DNA of 64,000 nucleotides from Serinus canaria (Eukaryota > Chordata > Aves > Passeriformes > Fringillidae). The notes below the pieces were generated by a model. That model made no database searches. It had not been told where the DNA came from and was given only the letters and a program-made list of their open reading frames with translations. Position numbers and translations under genes: made by a program. The stretch is taken from contig NC_066332.1 of the NCBI RefSeq assembly GCF_022539315.1, positions 1,488,001 through 1,552,000 on the forward strand, in the 5' to 3' direction. This document shows positions 1 to 11,990 of this stretch, one piece after another; the stretch's first letter is position 1; every line of letters begins with the position of its first letter.

Positions 1-1479
1 CATATGGTGCCTCACTCAAGGGCCTGTCATTGAGGGCAGTGGGAGTGATGGCTCTCTCAGCTCCCTTTATGGCCTCTCTGCTCCAGCCGGGCTGTGCAGG
101 GCCCGGAGGAGGAGCGGGGCCGCCGGGGCTCTGCTCCATCTGCACCCCGAGGCAGCCGAGCGTGCAGCTCTCCCTTTATCCCGCTGCCCTCCCCCGGCGT
201 TCCCCGACGGCCCCGGGAATGAGCTGCTCGTGTCCTCTCAGGGATGTGTTTGGGCTCAATTTCATGCTGGTTAATTCCAACAAAACCTGGCTGGGCTTCC
301 TGCTCCGTTCTCTTCGGCTCCCGAAGCTCACGGACATCCCTCCTCTCCTTCCAGCCCACCCTCCAGCCAGGGCTTGTCCCTGTCCTCAAAGCTGCCCCTT
401 TACAAGCAGAAAAGCTGTTGGCCTAAAAGAACTACCAAGAGCCACCACTTAAAGCCCCTTTCAGGAGCAGAAGGTTTTCAGCTCTCAAAGAAAGAGGGGT
501 TTTGTTCTGCCTTTGATGTTTCTGGGGTCTGGAACTCCGCTCTTTTCTCCTCAATCCTGAGCAGGCAGATATAATCACCCTCCTCCTTGCCTGCCTCTAT
601 TCATCGGTGCATTTTAAATAAAGTAACAACACAATCCCCAGTTTGGGAACCAACCTCAAATTAGTGCCTGCCTCGCTTTGGCTGGGGAGATTTAATCAGG
701 TAGTTAAGCCCCTGTTTTATGAGAGGCTTCCAAGGGGGTTTGGAAAGAAGAGCAAACCCCTTCCTGCTCTGGCCAGAACAGCCCCACACAGGGCAAATCT
801 GCAGGGAGCGTGTTCCTCTCTCCTTATTTAGGTGAAAATTTGGATATTAACCTGCTTCCCTCCTCTGCCAGGCCCTGCCTGGGGTTCACCGGGGCATCCC
901 AGGGCTGTGGCTGCTGTGCTGCCCCTTCCTGGGAATGAACCGGGCTGTGCCACCACCACAGCCCTGCTGCTGGCTGAGGAAGCAGGCAGAGACCCTGGCA
1001 CCCTGGCACAGCACGGCACAGCAGAGACCCTGGCATGGCACAGCAGAGCCCAGCACGCAGCATCCCTGCAGCTGCCACGGCAGTTGGGGGACAAACCTTG
1101 GGGACACCGTCTGTCTGTCGGTGGCCCCGGGACAGACGTTGCCCCCACCCCTTTCCTGGCTCTCTGGTTCGATGCCAGCCCGCTCAGCCCCCCTGCCGGC
1201 CCGGGAAGGCACCGAGCATGGCACGGCACACCCGAGTGCCCGCTTCTTCCCGGGCAGCCTGGCCGCTGGGGGCTGAGCTCAACCCTCCCCAGCTCCTGGC
1301 AGCTCCGAGGTGAGCATCCCAGCCACGTCCCAGCTAATCTCCCGTCGCTTCCCCGGCCATCCCCGGTCCCCCTGAAGTTGCTGAGCATTGAATGGAAGCG
1401 GCTTTAATGTCAGAGGCAGATGGGCACCTCACAAAGGCCCCTCACCTCTCCAAGCTGGTCTGTCCCCATGCCTGATTAA
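1..1479. other. GC-rich unique non-coding DNA
   Basis: No gene is recognised. Positions 1-400 and 830-1400 are GC-rich, and 540-720 is AT-rich. A 15-base block (gcagagaccctggca) occurs at 986-1000 and again at 1021-1035, a degenerate 35-bp duplication within a run of gcaca/ggcac words. Frames on both strands are open over 800-1400 only because GC-rich DNA has few stop codons. They overlap one another on opposite strands and match no family I know. Confidence 0.6.
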
Positions 1480-1830
1480 ATCCTAATACAGAAGTTAGAA
1501 TTGATACAGTGGCTCTGGGGTGATTCAATTAGTGCAGCAGGCATGGAGAAAACAGCACAAAGAGATGTGGTAGTTAGAAAGTCATTTTCTTTTGATCATT
1601 ATAGCATCTCACACGTGGAAGCAGAAAATTATAGGCTCATGCGTCTTTGCTTAATATCCTCTGGGGCCAGATTTGTCGTAACATTGAAGTTAGCTGTCAG
1701 AATTGACAAAATCATGTGGTGTTGATGAATTTACAGTGCTGCTCTTAAAAGCCGAAGCAGGATCCAGGAAATGTCTGCCAGACAAATGTATTCAAGTTCT
1801 ATAAAATCACCTTTCCCTCCCTCCCCGCCC
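1480..1830. other. Candidate conserved non-coding element
   Basis: An AT-rich, non-repetitive island sits between GC-rich flanks and contains several homeodomain-type cores (gattaaatcc, attcaatta, cttaatatcc). It has no open frame of note and no resemblance to transposons. This composition is typical of vertebrate developmental enhancers. The call is inference from composition; conservation was not tested. Confidence 0.35.
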
Positions 1831-2462
1831 CCTGCCTTGGCTGCCATCCCCGCCGGCCTTTGTGGCTGCGCCGCCGCCGGGGCAGATGCCGGGCTGGGAT
1901 GGTGCCAGCTGCCCGTGCCCATGTGCTGCCTTTCTCCTGGGGGTGCCACAGCCCCTGCAGCCCTGGGACACCCCCCGGTGCACCTGTGCCCCGGGACCCC
2001 CAGCTCCACCCCGCCAGACTCTGATAGAAGTGCAGCTCTCAGAGCTCCCCAGACGAGTTTGGTGCTGGAGAGCGGCACCAGGGATGGTCCTTCAGGCTCC
2101 AGCTGTCACCACACGGCAGGTATGGCACAAAGGGACAGCCACAGCAGCCCACACACCCAAAGGAAGGGGCACAGCCCTGGCCAAGGGTGCTCAGGACCTG
2201 CTGTGGCACAAACCCCTCGTGAAGCAGGCACTGAGGGACCCAGAGCTCTGTGGGAATGGGTGACTGGGACGAGGGACACCCCTGTGATTGTGTGGCTGAT
2301 GTGTCCCCCGTGCCAGGGAGGACTGCCTGTCCTGCCTGTCCTGCTGGGAGAACCCCTCCATGTCCATGAATCCTGCTCTGGGAGGCTGAAGCACCACGGC
2401 ACAGGAGCAACCTGTCCTCAGCCCACCTCCCACAGCACCCACAATTCCTGACATGCTGTCTG
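1831..2462. other. GC-rich unique non-coding DNA
   Basis: Cytosine-rich sequence runs up to the 64-bp minisatellite, with a small CpG cluster around 1850-1890 (tgcgccgccgccgg). Overlapping open frames on both strands here have low-complexity P/G/S-rich translations and no recognisable domain. Nothing else is seen. Confidence 0.55.
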
Positions 2463-2655
2463 GGTTCAGACAACACCCACCAACCCCTGACCCCAAACAC
2501 CATCAGAGCAGCTCCACTGCCACACAAGGTCAGACAACACCCACCAACCCCTGACCCCAAACACCATCAGAGCAGCTCCACTGCCACACAAGGTCAGACA
2601 ACACCCACCAACCCCTGACCCCAAACACCATCAGAGCAGCTCCACTGCCACACAA
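2463..2655. repeat. 64-bp minisatellite, 3 copies
   Basis: Three head-to-tail copies begin at 2463, 2528 and 2592. Copy 1 carries one extra t (ggttcagac against ggtcagac); the other two are 64 bp and essentially identical. Each contains the words acacccaccaacccctga and catcagagcagctccactgc. The near-identity implies recent duplication. The array ends at about 2655, where ggtgtgcatt replaces ggtcagac. Confidence 0.95.
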
Positions 2656-3310
2656 GGTGTGCATTCTCCCCTTCCAGGGACAAGCACTGCCCACCCCAAA
2701 CAGGCTGGAGCTCCTGGAGCTGCACATCACCCACCACCCACCATCCCCAGACATGGAATATTCTCACTCCAGGATGAGTTTTCCTGCCCTGAGAGGTGGA
2801 AGGGCTCAGAGGTCCCCTGGTCCCCTGCCTGGAGGATCCTTCCTGCTGTGGGATCCTCGATGCCTGGCAGGGCTGTGCTCATTGTTGTGCCCTCCCTGGA
2901 GCAGCTCCAACATTTCCCCTGGGTTTAACACAAACCCCACCTCAGCTGCTCCCTGCACACATCCATGCACTGAGTGCTGCTCACAAATTCAGACAGATTT
3001 TTGGGGTTTTTTTGAGAAGAGAGAAATATTTTGGCTCTGGAAAGACGGGAATGCTGAATTTTCCCATCTCAGCAGGCAGGAAGGAAAAACCAAACCATGC
3101 CAAAGAGCAGGAGCCAGTGGTGCTGGGTCTTGGCCCAGCTGGACCTGCCTTCCCTGGGGAAAGGAATTCCTGCTGTTTGATCCTGGTGAGAGGGGCTCAC
3201 ATCACTGGGAAAGGCACGTGGAGATCCTGCTGGCCTTCCCTTTCATCTCTTTGTGTCCATCCTTCTCTGCAGAGGGATATTCTCAGCCAGGTTCCACAGG
3301 CTTGATTTGA
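2656..3310. other. GC-moderate unique non-coding DNA
   Basis: Single-copy sequence with overlapping spurious open frames in two phases. A pyrimidine tract followed by ctgcag near 3262-3272 resembles a splice acceptor, but it has no donor partner or coherent coding frame. No gene is called. Confidence 0.5.
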
Positions 3311-4080
3311 ATAATTTTAAAAAATATTTCTAATCAAGAGGTGAACTTGTGAGGGATTTTTTTTTTAAGGTTGCCATCCGTAAGAAAAAGCTATTTCTAA
3401 CCAACTCCTATGATTTTTGGGGAGTGAGTTTTATACAGTTTGTTCATCTTGAGGAATCTCTTTACCTTCTATTCTTCCATCTCTGTCTGGTCTTCAAGAT
3501 ATGCTAATCAGTGTGTAAGTATATCCTTTCAAATAATTATCATACATTATACTCTACTCATCTCTGTATAATTTCCTCATATGCATAATCGTATTTGACT
3601 TCCTTATGAATGTAAAAACCATCTTACCTTGGGCAAGTTAATCTTCATTGATTGAATATCAAATTCATTTGAATGTGTTAGCAAAGCCTTCCCCCCTCCC
3701 TCCTGAACAGGAGAAAATGGAAGAGAAATACACATTTCCTATCCTGCTGCTGAAGAATTGGTGTTTATTTGGTCTTAATGTCTCATTTTGCTCCCTAAGA
3801 CCCTTTTTGCTGCCCCACTTCTCTCTCTGTTTCTTTAAATAAAAGTTACAAAGGAGAAAAGCCAAATAACAACGGCCCTTGCCTTATTTTCAGATGAAAA
3901 ATGCCTCTTTCTCTGTGCTTCTGAGAAGAATAATTAAGGAACCGCAGAACCCTGATAATAACTAACTTCAAAAGGGTGAAAAGCAAAGCCAAAAGTCCTC
4001 CAAATGAAACCCAATCCCCTCAGGGAATGCCAGTGTGGGGAATTAGGCTTTCTGCTTAAAACTGTTTGTGGGCTTTGCTA
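3311..4080. other. AT-rich candidate conserved non-coding block
   Basis: About 770 bp of AT-rich, unique DNA with many TAAT/ATTA words, for example aataattatcatac near 3533 and agaataattaagg near 3928. There is a T-run near 3358-3366. No transposon signature or coding frame is present. It is a plausible enhancer-type element, inferred from composition only. Confidence 0.3.
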
Positions 4081-4862
4081 GGAACAAACCTCAGGAACAA
4101 CCCCCTGGCTGCTCCTCTGGTGGGGATGGAGGAAGGCAGCTGGGACTGACCCTGACTCTGCTCCTCCTCCTCACCTGACCTTCATCCTCCTGGAAATCTC
4201 CCCTTTGTGGGGCTGCAGGTGAGGAGCAAGCCAGAGCTGCTCTGCCCAGGAGATGGATGAGTGCCATCCCAGCCCCAGAGGAAAGCCTTGGGATGGATTC
4301 ACCTGGACAAAGCTGGGGGGGGTCCTGCAGGTGAGCTCCTGTTCCAGGCACTGCCCCAGGGTCACCTGCCAGCACCATCTCAGCTTCTCAGCTGGGCAAA
4401 TTCTCCTTACAGCACCTCTCATGCAGGACACAACTGTCAAATAACCTGAGTTTGCCAATCCTGATGGAGCCTTGGGGCAGGAACTGCAGGGGGAACTGCT
4501 GGAAGTGCCCCAGGCCAGGCCAGGGATGTGCCCACACCACAGGGAGAAGCTCCAGCCCCACTGCTCAGCTGCTCTCCCCAAATCCCAGGCGACAAAATAC
4601 TCCCAGCTGAGTTCAACATTTTTCAAAGTTTTGTTTTGCCTTTAAAGAAATAAATCAAAACAATAACAAAGCAAAAATTCATGAATGCCAATAAGATTCA
4701 AATCTCCCCCAGATTAGGCTCCCCCTGGCCCCAGCTGGAGCAGGCACCAGTAAATCAGCACTGGGGAAATGCCTGGTGCTATTTTCTTATCCAGCATTTA
4801 GGAAGTGAATGATATCAGGAGTTAAAGCCAGGGGTCCCTGCATGGCAGAGCCCTGCCAGGCT
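4081..4862. other. Unique non-coding DNA
   Basis: A GC-rich stretch (4081-4600) is followed by an AT-rich stretch (4615-4700). The open frames are short and overlap on both strands without domain content. No repeat or RNA gene is seen. Confidence 0.5.
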
Positions 4863-4941
4863 GCAGGGATGGGGGCTGTGCCCACCCACCCCCCTGCCCT
4901 GCCTGGCCTGGCCTGGGGGTGGGCACAGCCCCCATCCCTGC
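4863..4941. repeat. Perfect 25-bp inverted repeat (hairpin/cruciform candidate)
   Basis: The left arm at 4863-4887 (begins gcagggatgggggctgtg) is the exact reverse complement of the right arm at 4917-4941 (ends cagcccccatccctgc). A 29-base C/G-rich spacer separates them. Any transcript crossing it would fold into a very stable stem. The spacer itself has short C-run/G-run complementarity that could lengthen the stem imperfectly. No transposon or known microRNA is recognised. Confidence 0.9.
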
Positions 4942-6330
4942 CCTTCCCAGCCTGGGATTTGTCCCTGCCAGGCTCCAAAGCTGCTCTGGACCCTCGGCCA
5001 GACCCGGCTGGAGCTGAGTGGGCTGAGGGATGGCAGGAAATGTGGGCACAGGGCCACCAGTCCTGCCTGGCCACAGCCCCAGCCTGGCAAACCCGGCCAT
5101 ATGGGAGCCCTGGGCCAGCTCGGCCCAGGCTGAGCTATTGGCAAAAAAAACCCTTCCCACAGGAGGTGTCCTGGGAGAGCAGGGGACATGGAATGGCAGG
5201 GAGGCTGGACAAGGCTGCTGGCTGAGAGATGGGGACAGCTGCTGGTGTGATTTTGGGGCATTTTGCTCCCTTCACACCAAGAGTGAAGTTTCTGGGATGA
5301 CAAGTCCTTGCTGAGCAGGTCACAGCACAGACGGAGCACCCTGAGTGTGTTTGACTCTCAAAGTTTCAATGACCCCAAAGCACCACCCTGCTCTCTGTCC
5401 TTGGGAGCAGGAATCCTGGGGAGGTGCCAGGGATGATTAGGAGTGTTCTCCTGAAACCCTTGCCCAGCCTCCCCTGCCCTGTGCACAGCCCAGGTGTGGC
5501 CAGTGTCCCCTGGGAGGGTGGCCAGGGGTGCTGGGGACAGGGAGTCCCTTTGCTCATCCATCAGGGCCCAGACAAAACCTTCCAATGGGCATGAAATGAT
5601 GATGAGCAGCAGAGCCCTTCCTGCTCCCACGTCACCCCTGGGAGCTGGGGGAGCCAGGGGCTCCTGGCACTGCCCTTTCCCTGACCCCTGAACCCCGGGC
5701 ACTTTTCTGGGGATGCAGCCACACAGCTCCTGTAACCTGCCTCGGGGGCCCTGAAAAATTAGACTGAATCAAAGCAGAAAATGAGTTTTCATTTATCTTG
5801 TGATGATGCACGAGGTTACATGAAAGACAAATAGCTGCTCCTGACTCTTCCTTTATCATTGTCAGTGCAATTAATAGGCTGTGGCCTTCGTTACTGTGTT
5901 AGCACTAAAGAGACCGCGGGCCCCGGGGGACGCTAACCAGGGGACAGAAGCAGGGCCAGCTCCTCCAGGTTCTGTGCTCTGCTCCCCAACCTGCTTCCCT
6001 CTGCACTGCTGGGCACTGCTGGGCACTCAGCCACAGCAGCAGGCACTGACGTGACCAGGGCTGAGCCAGGGTGGCAGGGAAGGGACAAGGAGCAGGGATG
6101 AGACTTCCCTGGGGCTTGGTGGCCTTTGGGAGCCACCCTGAGCCCGGCTGGTGGTCCCAGCATGGATGGTCCCCGGGGTCAGCCTGGGAGATGGATGCTC
6201 CCCCTGGGATGGACGGGGGCTTGCTCTGCCCTCTGCCTGGAGCTGGGACCAGTGGGAGCCAGCAATCCCCTGGAGGGACTCACAAAGCCAAGGAAGGTGC
6301 TGGGCTTCAACGCCCAGACTTTCAAATTGG
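4942..6330. other. GC-rich unique non-coding DNA with a short AT-rich island
   Basis: Mostly GC-rich single-copy DNA. An AT-richer island at about 5750-5900 (aaaattagactgaatc; gtgcaattaatagg) could be regulatory. A 13-base unit (ctgggcactgctg type) is duplicated near 6007-6032. Long frames overlap on both strands and carry no recognisable domain. Confidence 0.5.
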
Positions 6331-6960
6331 GATTCCAACACCCTGAAACTCTTAACAGAGACAAACTTGGCTTCATAATTGGGAGTTTAATTAAATCTAC
6401 CTCAAATTTTCCACAGACTTTCTGGGCTCTTGCTTACATTAATCCAGGGGTTTCCCATTCAAAGCTGACTCTGCCTTGCAACCTGCTTTTGACCCTCATC
6501 ATGAATTTTTGGTGCTAGAGCACTTCTGGAGGGTTTGGCATAGCCCATTCTTACGTGATCATGGCACTATTCTCTTTAATTGGTGCTTTTGGAGGTTAAT
6601 TGAAAAGGAATTCACGACTGGCAAATCAAAATTAAGAGAATTTTGTAGGGATTGAAGCTGTCCTGGAACAATGTTTATGTGGGCAAATGGAGTTGCTGTG
6701 CTCCCAGGTATCCCCAGACCCTCAGCTCTGAAATGAGGAATGAGGGGCCAGGCAGGGGCTGGGCCAGCCCGGGAAGATGCTCTGGGTATAAAGGCTCATT
6801 TTAATCTAAATGCAGTTAACATGCTCAGAGTCATTTGGGATAAATGGGATACTTAAGGACACATGATGGCTAATCTCTGCTATGACATTTGTGGAGGAGG
6901 AGGAGGAATAATTTAGACTGAGGGTATTGTGCTGCTCACCAGTTATCCCCTCTCTGCCAT
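6331..6960. other. Candidate conserved non-coding block
   Basis: AT-rich unique DNA from 6331 to about 6680 (gggagtttaattaaatct; ctctttaattggtgc) resumes at about 6785-6920 after a short GC-rich gap. The homeodomain-type TTAATTAA core at 6387-6394 is notable. Enhancer function is inferred from composition only. Confidence 0.3.
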
Positions 6961-8280
6961 CACAAGTGGAACTAATTGTCGGGAGGACACTGGGCACACG
7001 GGTGGCACCTCCTGGCCCAGGTGCCCAGGCCCCTCACCTGTGTTCTCAGCTCCTCTGCAGTGCCATCTCTGCCCCCATTTTCAGACAGGGAACTGAGGCA
7101 GGAGCAGTGCAACAGAGCTGTGGGATGTCTCTGGGTCTGAGCTCGGGCTCCTGGGGAATTAGCATGGAAAAGAGCCAAAAGGGCAGGAAAGAGAGCAGCT
7201 GGGCATCTCAGTTACTGAAGGGACACCTGGGCACAGCCCCTGCTGCCCCTGCTCTGCCAGGCACAGCCAGAGGTGCTCCTGGCCTTGCACAGGGGGGCTC
7301 AGCCAAGGATCCCTTTTGTTTCTAAACTTACAGACATTCTTTACACCTCCTTTTCTCTACAGGATCCTGGGCTTTGTACCTTTCATGCTGCCAAGGCTCT
7401 TTCAAACACCAACTTCTTGATGTGCACTTGAAAAACACCACAAATTATCAGCAGAAGCAAGAAAGCCAAAAGATTTGCAGCTGATTTTCCAGGGCCTTTG
7501 TTCAGCACAGACTCGGCAGAGCCCCTGCTGCTCCCCAGCCCCAGAACAGGAGCACCAAGAGACAGAAATTCCCTGAGGCAATCATTCAGCAGGAGTTTGG
7601 GGGACCCCCAGGGCCATGTGGGGGTGCCCCCCTTGCTGAGTGCTCAGCGCTGACCCCTCTGAACCCGCCACAGGCTGCCCTGGCTCCATGGAGCCGGGAT
7701 TTCGCCCCTAGATGGCTCTAGGATATAAGTTGTTCCAGGCTATGCCGAAGGATGATTTGCAAATCTCCCTTCCCTGCTCGTGTCACAGCGGTACCTGAGG
7801 CCCTGGGTGCTTCCCCCAGGTGTCCTTGTGCCAGGCCCCCGCACAGCCTGTGCCAGGGTTGGTGTCCCTTGGCGTGTCACCCACCCTGGGCAGGGTGGCA
7901 CGAGCTGGGCACACAGAAAGCCTGGGAGGTGCTGGACAGCCCCTGTGTGGGGGAAAGCTGCTCTCCCAAATCCCAGAGAAGCCCTGGCTGGGTTCCTGTA
8001 AATGATCCCCCTGCTCTGATGTGCTGCTGGGGCTGTAGGCAGCGGGGCAGGATTGGGAATGAGGGATTAGAAACAGTCACATCTCTGCATCCCTTTGGAG
8101 ACAGGAGATGGACAAGGAAAAGTGACAGATCCTGGGCAAGGAGAGGAAAAGAGGCAAGTTAGAGGAAGCAGGAAGGCATTAGCCCTTCCCTCCCGTTCTG
8201 CTGAAGCTCTCTGCACCTCCCAGTAATTAAAACACAAATGATCTGGCCAGGCTGCCCCTGCCCACAGAGACCCATCGCCC
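6961..8280. other. Mixed unique non-coding DNA
   Basis: GC-rich sequence containing a good splice-acceptor look-alike ending at 7362: the pyrimidine tract ttacacctccttttctctac is followed by ag, with ctaaact upstream as a possible branch point. No adjacent frame encodes a recognised protein. No repeat is seen. Confidence 0.45.
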
Positions 8281-8480
8281 ATTTCCGCCCCAGAGATGAA
8301 AAGTTTAACCACCTTTAATGGGGAGGGGGGAAAGCATTGCCATGCACACTCCATCACATATTTATGATGCTTGAGAAAAGATCAATAGCAGCTATATGCA
8401 AGGGTCTATAAATTTAATGTAGCATGATCATTTAGTATCAGTTGTTTCTTAGATTAATAACAGCGGGCTGGGCCGCGGTC
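8281..8480. other. Candidate conserved non-coding element
   Basis: Compact AT-rich unique element with cacctttaatgg, catcacatatttatgatg, taaatttaatgtagc and agattaataac words, bounded sharply by GC-rich DNA. There is no coding potential. It is inferred to be regulatory from composition alone. Confidence 0.35.
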
Positions 8481-10800
8481 CGGGGATGTGATGAAGTAAT
8501 GCTGACTGGGTAAGTGCAGCACATGGAGCTGCCTCCGTGGCCTCTGGGGGATGTCTCAGGCAGTGAAAGGGACAGTGCCCAGCTGTCTGTGCCACCTTGG
8601 TCCCCTGGCAGGGCTGGCAGCACCCCCAGGCTGACCGTGCTCTCTTTGTGACTGTATACACACACAAGGAGTGAGTCAGAGGAGTGAGGCTGCCCTGAGG
8701 ATGCCCCCAGCACAAATGTCCCACCTCGGGGTGAAGCCCTCCAGGCTGAGCACCTCCTCCTCCTCCTCCAGCTGGCTGAAGGCAGAAGTGCTCAGCATCC
8801 CCTGCCTGCACTGAGCTGTCCCTGCCTGCCCAGGGGCCAAGGACTGGCTCTTGGCAGTGACCACAATATGTTATGGTTCAGTGGAAGGACCTTAAACTTA
8901 CAGACAAGGACAAGGCAGTAAAAGATGAAGCACCTGAACCCCCCATTTCCAGATTACTAGACCCCAGGTGTGTGCTAGGGAGCAGTTAAATTTCATCATT
9001 ACCCTTTCTTCTATGGTATTTTTTATAGTCCTTTTTACTACTGGCACTAAAGGTGCCGGACACATCCCAGCAGCTAAGAGGACATCACTCGTCAACCTGA
9101 CTGCTGGCTGATATAAAAAATGACAAGTCCTGGCTTAATCTTTCTGATAACTGTGTTCTGCATGGCCCATCCATCTCCATGGAGGAGTTTTGGTGAAGCC
9201 GGAAGACAAGAACATCACAGCATTTAAGAATGAAAAATTAAGTGCCCTTTTTGAGCACAGCATGGAGCTTATTACTGCAGAAGTGCTCGCCTGCTACTCC
9301 TCAGGTTGTGAGCATGTGCCTGCACTTGTCTGGAGCAGAGCTCCTGCTCTCAGCCTTTGATAATTTGGCTGCAAGCAGGAAAACAGAAAGAAAAATCAGA
9401 CAGACTGACAGATTCAAAAGACTGACAGATTCAGAGGCTTCTGCCTGGAAAGCAGGGAAACCCAGGGATACAGAGACACAGCAATGCTGCCTGTGGGCTT
9501 CCAAACCCTTGTCCCTTGTGAGAGTCCCACAAGTTTCCTAAAGCTCCTGCTCCTGGATTCAAGGGAAAATAAGAAAATTCAATAGATGTATAAAACCAGG
9601 GGTCACAGAGGAAAGTCTTAAAAATCTGAGTCTCAAGAGCTTAAAGGAAATGCAGAAAGCCTCTGAAAATATTTCTCCGGCATATTTTTAAAAAATTGTT
9701 TTGCAAATTGGCACTGCTGAACTTTACCTGATGTGCCAGTTAGTTCCTGGGACCTGGGGCAAAGAGCTGCCCCCATTCAGCTCCTGCTCCACCTGAAGGT
9801 TTTTAAACTAGAGCCAGTGGTCACAGATATGACAGTATCAGAAATAAAACTCTTTTCATTCCCATTGTGCTTCTCTGTGCAGCCCCTGCCAGAGAGCAGG
9901 TGGAGAGCCCAGCCCCAGAGGCAGGACAGCAGCTCCTGGCCAGCTCCCCCAGCCCTCCATCCCTCCACAGATGTTGCAGCTTCATGAGAACTGGCAGCAT
10001 AGCAAACTGTGATTGAATTAACTCCTAAGCATTCCTGTAATCCAGGCTGACAGGGCTCCCCCAGCCCTGTGCTTCAGGAGTCCTGTGTCCATTGTCCCTT
10101 TTGGCAGGGCTGGGGGATTGCTCAAGGAGCCAAAGTTGATTGAGTGGTCTTGGAAGGACAAACTGCAGCCCCTGCTCTGGAGGGAAACTCACCCCTGCTT
10201 AAAACCCAGAGGGGTTTTGTTGTAGCCCTTTTGTTCATTTTAAACACTCAGCTGAGAACAACTTTAGCAATGGGAAAGGAAGCAGAAGGATGGACATGGA
10301 GGAGGTTTCCTGGCACAGACAGGCACTGCAGGAAGCAGCTCCAGGGAGAGGGGAAGGGGTTTCCAAAGGAAGTCGAGGAATCTGTGGCCTCTCTGTGACC
10401 AGGTGAAGAACAAGTCAGGCCCAGGCACCAAACCCTGTCAGAGCTGCCCTGAGCCCTGCCCTGTGTGTGGCACCTCTGGCACTGGAGGAGGAGCAGGAGC
10501 TGGGCTGATGCCAAGACATCCCTGATTTCCTCAGCCACAGCAAGGCCAGGACAATGCCCTGGGCCCTGCCAGGTGAGCACAGTGCCAGGGAGGTGCTGGT
10601 GCCACAGCACGGAGCCCATGGAGGACCTGGATTTGGCTCAGGCTGCAGAACCCAAAGTGTCCCCAGGCTCTGTCCTCGTGGCTCACTGGAAATGGCCCTT
10701 GGAGCCAGGTGGCTCCCAGGGGCTGTGATGGGGAGAGGGCAGCCAGTGCTGAAACAATTCACCAGGGAGAGGGGAGAGGTGGAAATTTTCCATTGAAACC
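8481..10800. other. Mixed unique non-coding DNA
   Basis: GC-rich single-copy DNA with AT-richer parts at 8990-9280 and 9540-9720. A small (TCC)n run lies near 8755-8769. A 17-bp duplication (gactgacagattca) is found at about 9406-9440. Open frames are short and unrecognisable. Confidence 0.5.
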
Positions 10801-11639
10801 TACTTTTCGTGGAAAATTGGGTTTTCAACACAATTAAAGCAAGTGCTTTTTCTTTTCCTGCTGTTTTGATTTTTTCATTAGAAAATTAAAGAGAAGAACA
10901 CTGTCACAGTTTCTTTCCCAATTTTTTTTTCCCTTTTCAGTTTCTTTTGGCCAAAGGCTATAAAATATATTTTGGGTCCCTCCCACACTTTTTCAGGTTT
11001 TTAATTTTCAGCTTCCTGATGCAAACCTGGGATTCTCTGTGGGGATTTAAAACACCCTGCAAGCACTCCTTGGTTACCTGCACTCCTCTGCTCCAGGACA
11101 CCAGCACACTGCTGAGCTCACCCTTAGCAGCCATGCTGCTTGCCACAGCATTTATGTGGATTTGGGGTTTCCTGAACCTCCTGCTCCTTCCACTGAAGAT
11201 ATCTGCCCCAATACCTGTCCCAGACATGACCTCCATTTCCTCCCCTGCTGTATTTTAGGTCACGAACATCCCCTGGCACCCCTGGCCCAGCACAAAGACG
11301 CTGGGCTGTGATCACAGTGCCATGATAAATCACAACACACGTCTGGCACCTACAGCCCCCGTGGAAAAGCAGCTCTGCTCCTTCCTCTGATGGAAAAGGA
11401 GTTCTTCTCTTTCCATCGCTGGAGACAGAGAGCAGTTAATGCCATCCCAGCACCCTGGCACCCTTATGAGCAAGGGCACAGGCTCAGAGACACTCACAGA
11501 GCTCACCCAGGGTTCATCAGGAGCAAATTTGATGGAGAAAATCTACCAACCCTTATCAACATCAGAGCAGCGGGACCTGATAATTGCACAATGTACAAGC
11601 CCTGTCTGGGTGCTTGAAGCATCCTCGAGGAAAATTGCT
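10801..11639. other. AT/T-rich unique DNA grading into GC-moderate DNA
   Basis: T-rich runs (10853-10945) are followed by ordinary single-copy sequence. Frames on both strands between 10947 and 11258 overlap each other and show no domain. Nothing is called. Confidence 0.45.
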
Positions 11640-11990
11640 AAATAAATTTTGCCAATTAAAAGCCCCGGTTCTACCTGCCACGAAAGAAAGTTTCATTTAT
11701 GAAATGCATTAATCGTTGGATCTCCAAAGCCCCATAAACCTGTGAGTCCTGCCTGGTGTATAATCTTCTAATCTCCTCCTCCTTAATCTGCTCACTATGG
11801 AAACCCCTGTCATTAGGAAACAAATGGCTTTGTGGGCTGCCTTATTATTTGCAAGGCAAGATGTAAAAGAGGGCGAAGCTGATCGGGGAGGACAGTATAA
11901 ATTACTGGGCTGTTTGCTGGCTCGTGTAAAGGAGCTAAGCAGTGTCTGGGAACAGAGCAGCAATCCTGTTAGCAGGGAGAAGTTTTAAAG
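11640..11990. other. Candidate conserved non-coding element
   Basis: AT-rich unique block with aaataaattttgccaatta, gaaatgcattaatcg, tccttaatctgc and agtataaattactggg. The density of homeodomain-type words and lack of repeats fit an enhancer-type CNE. The frames across it are short. Confidence 0.4.
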
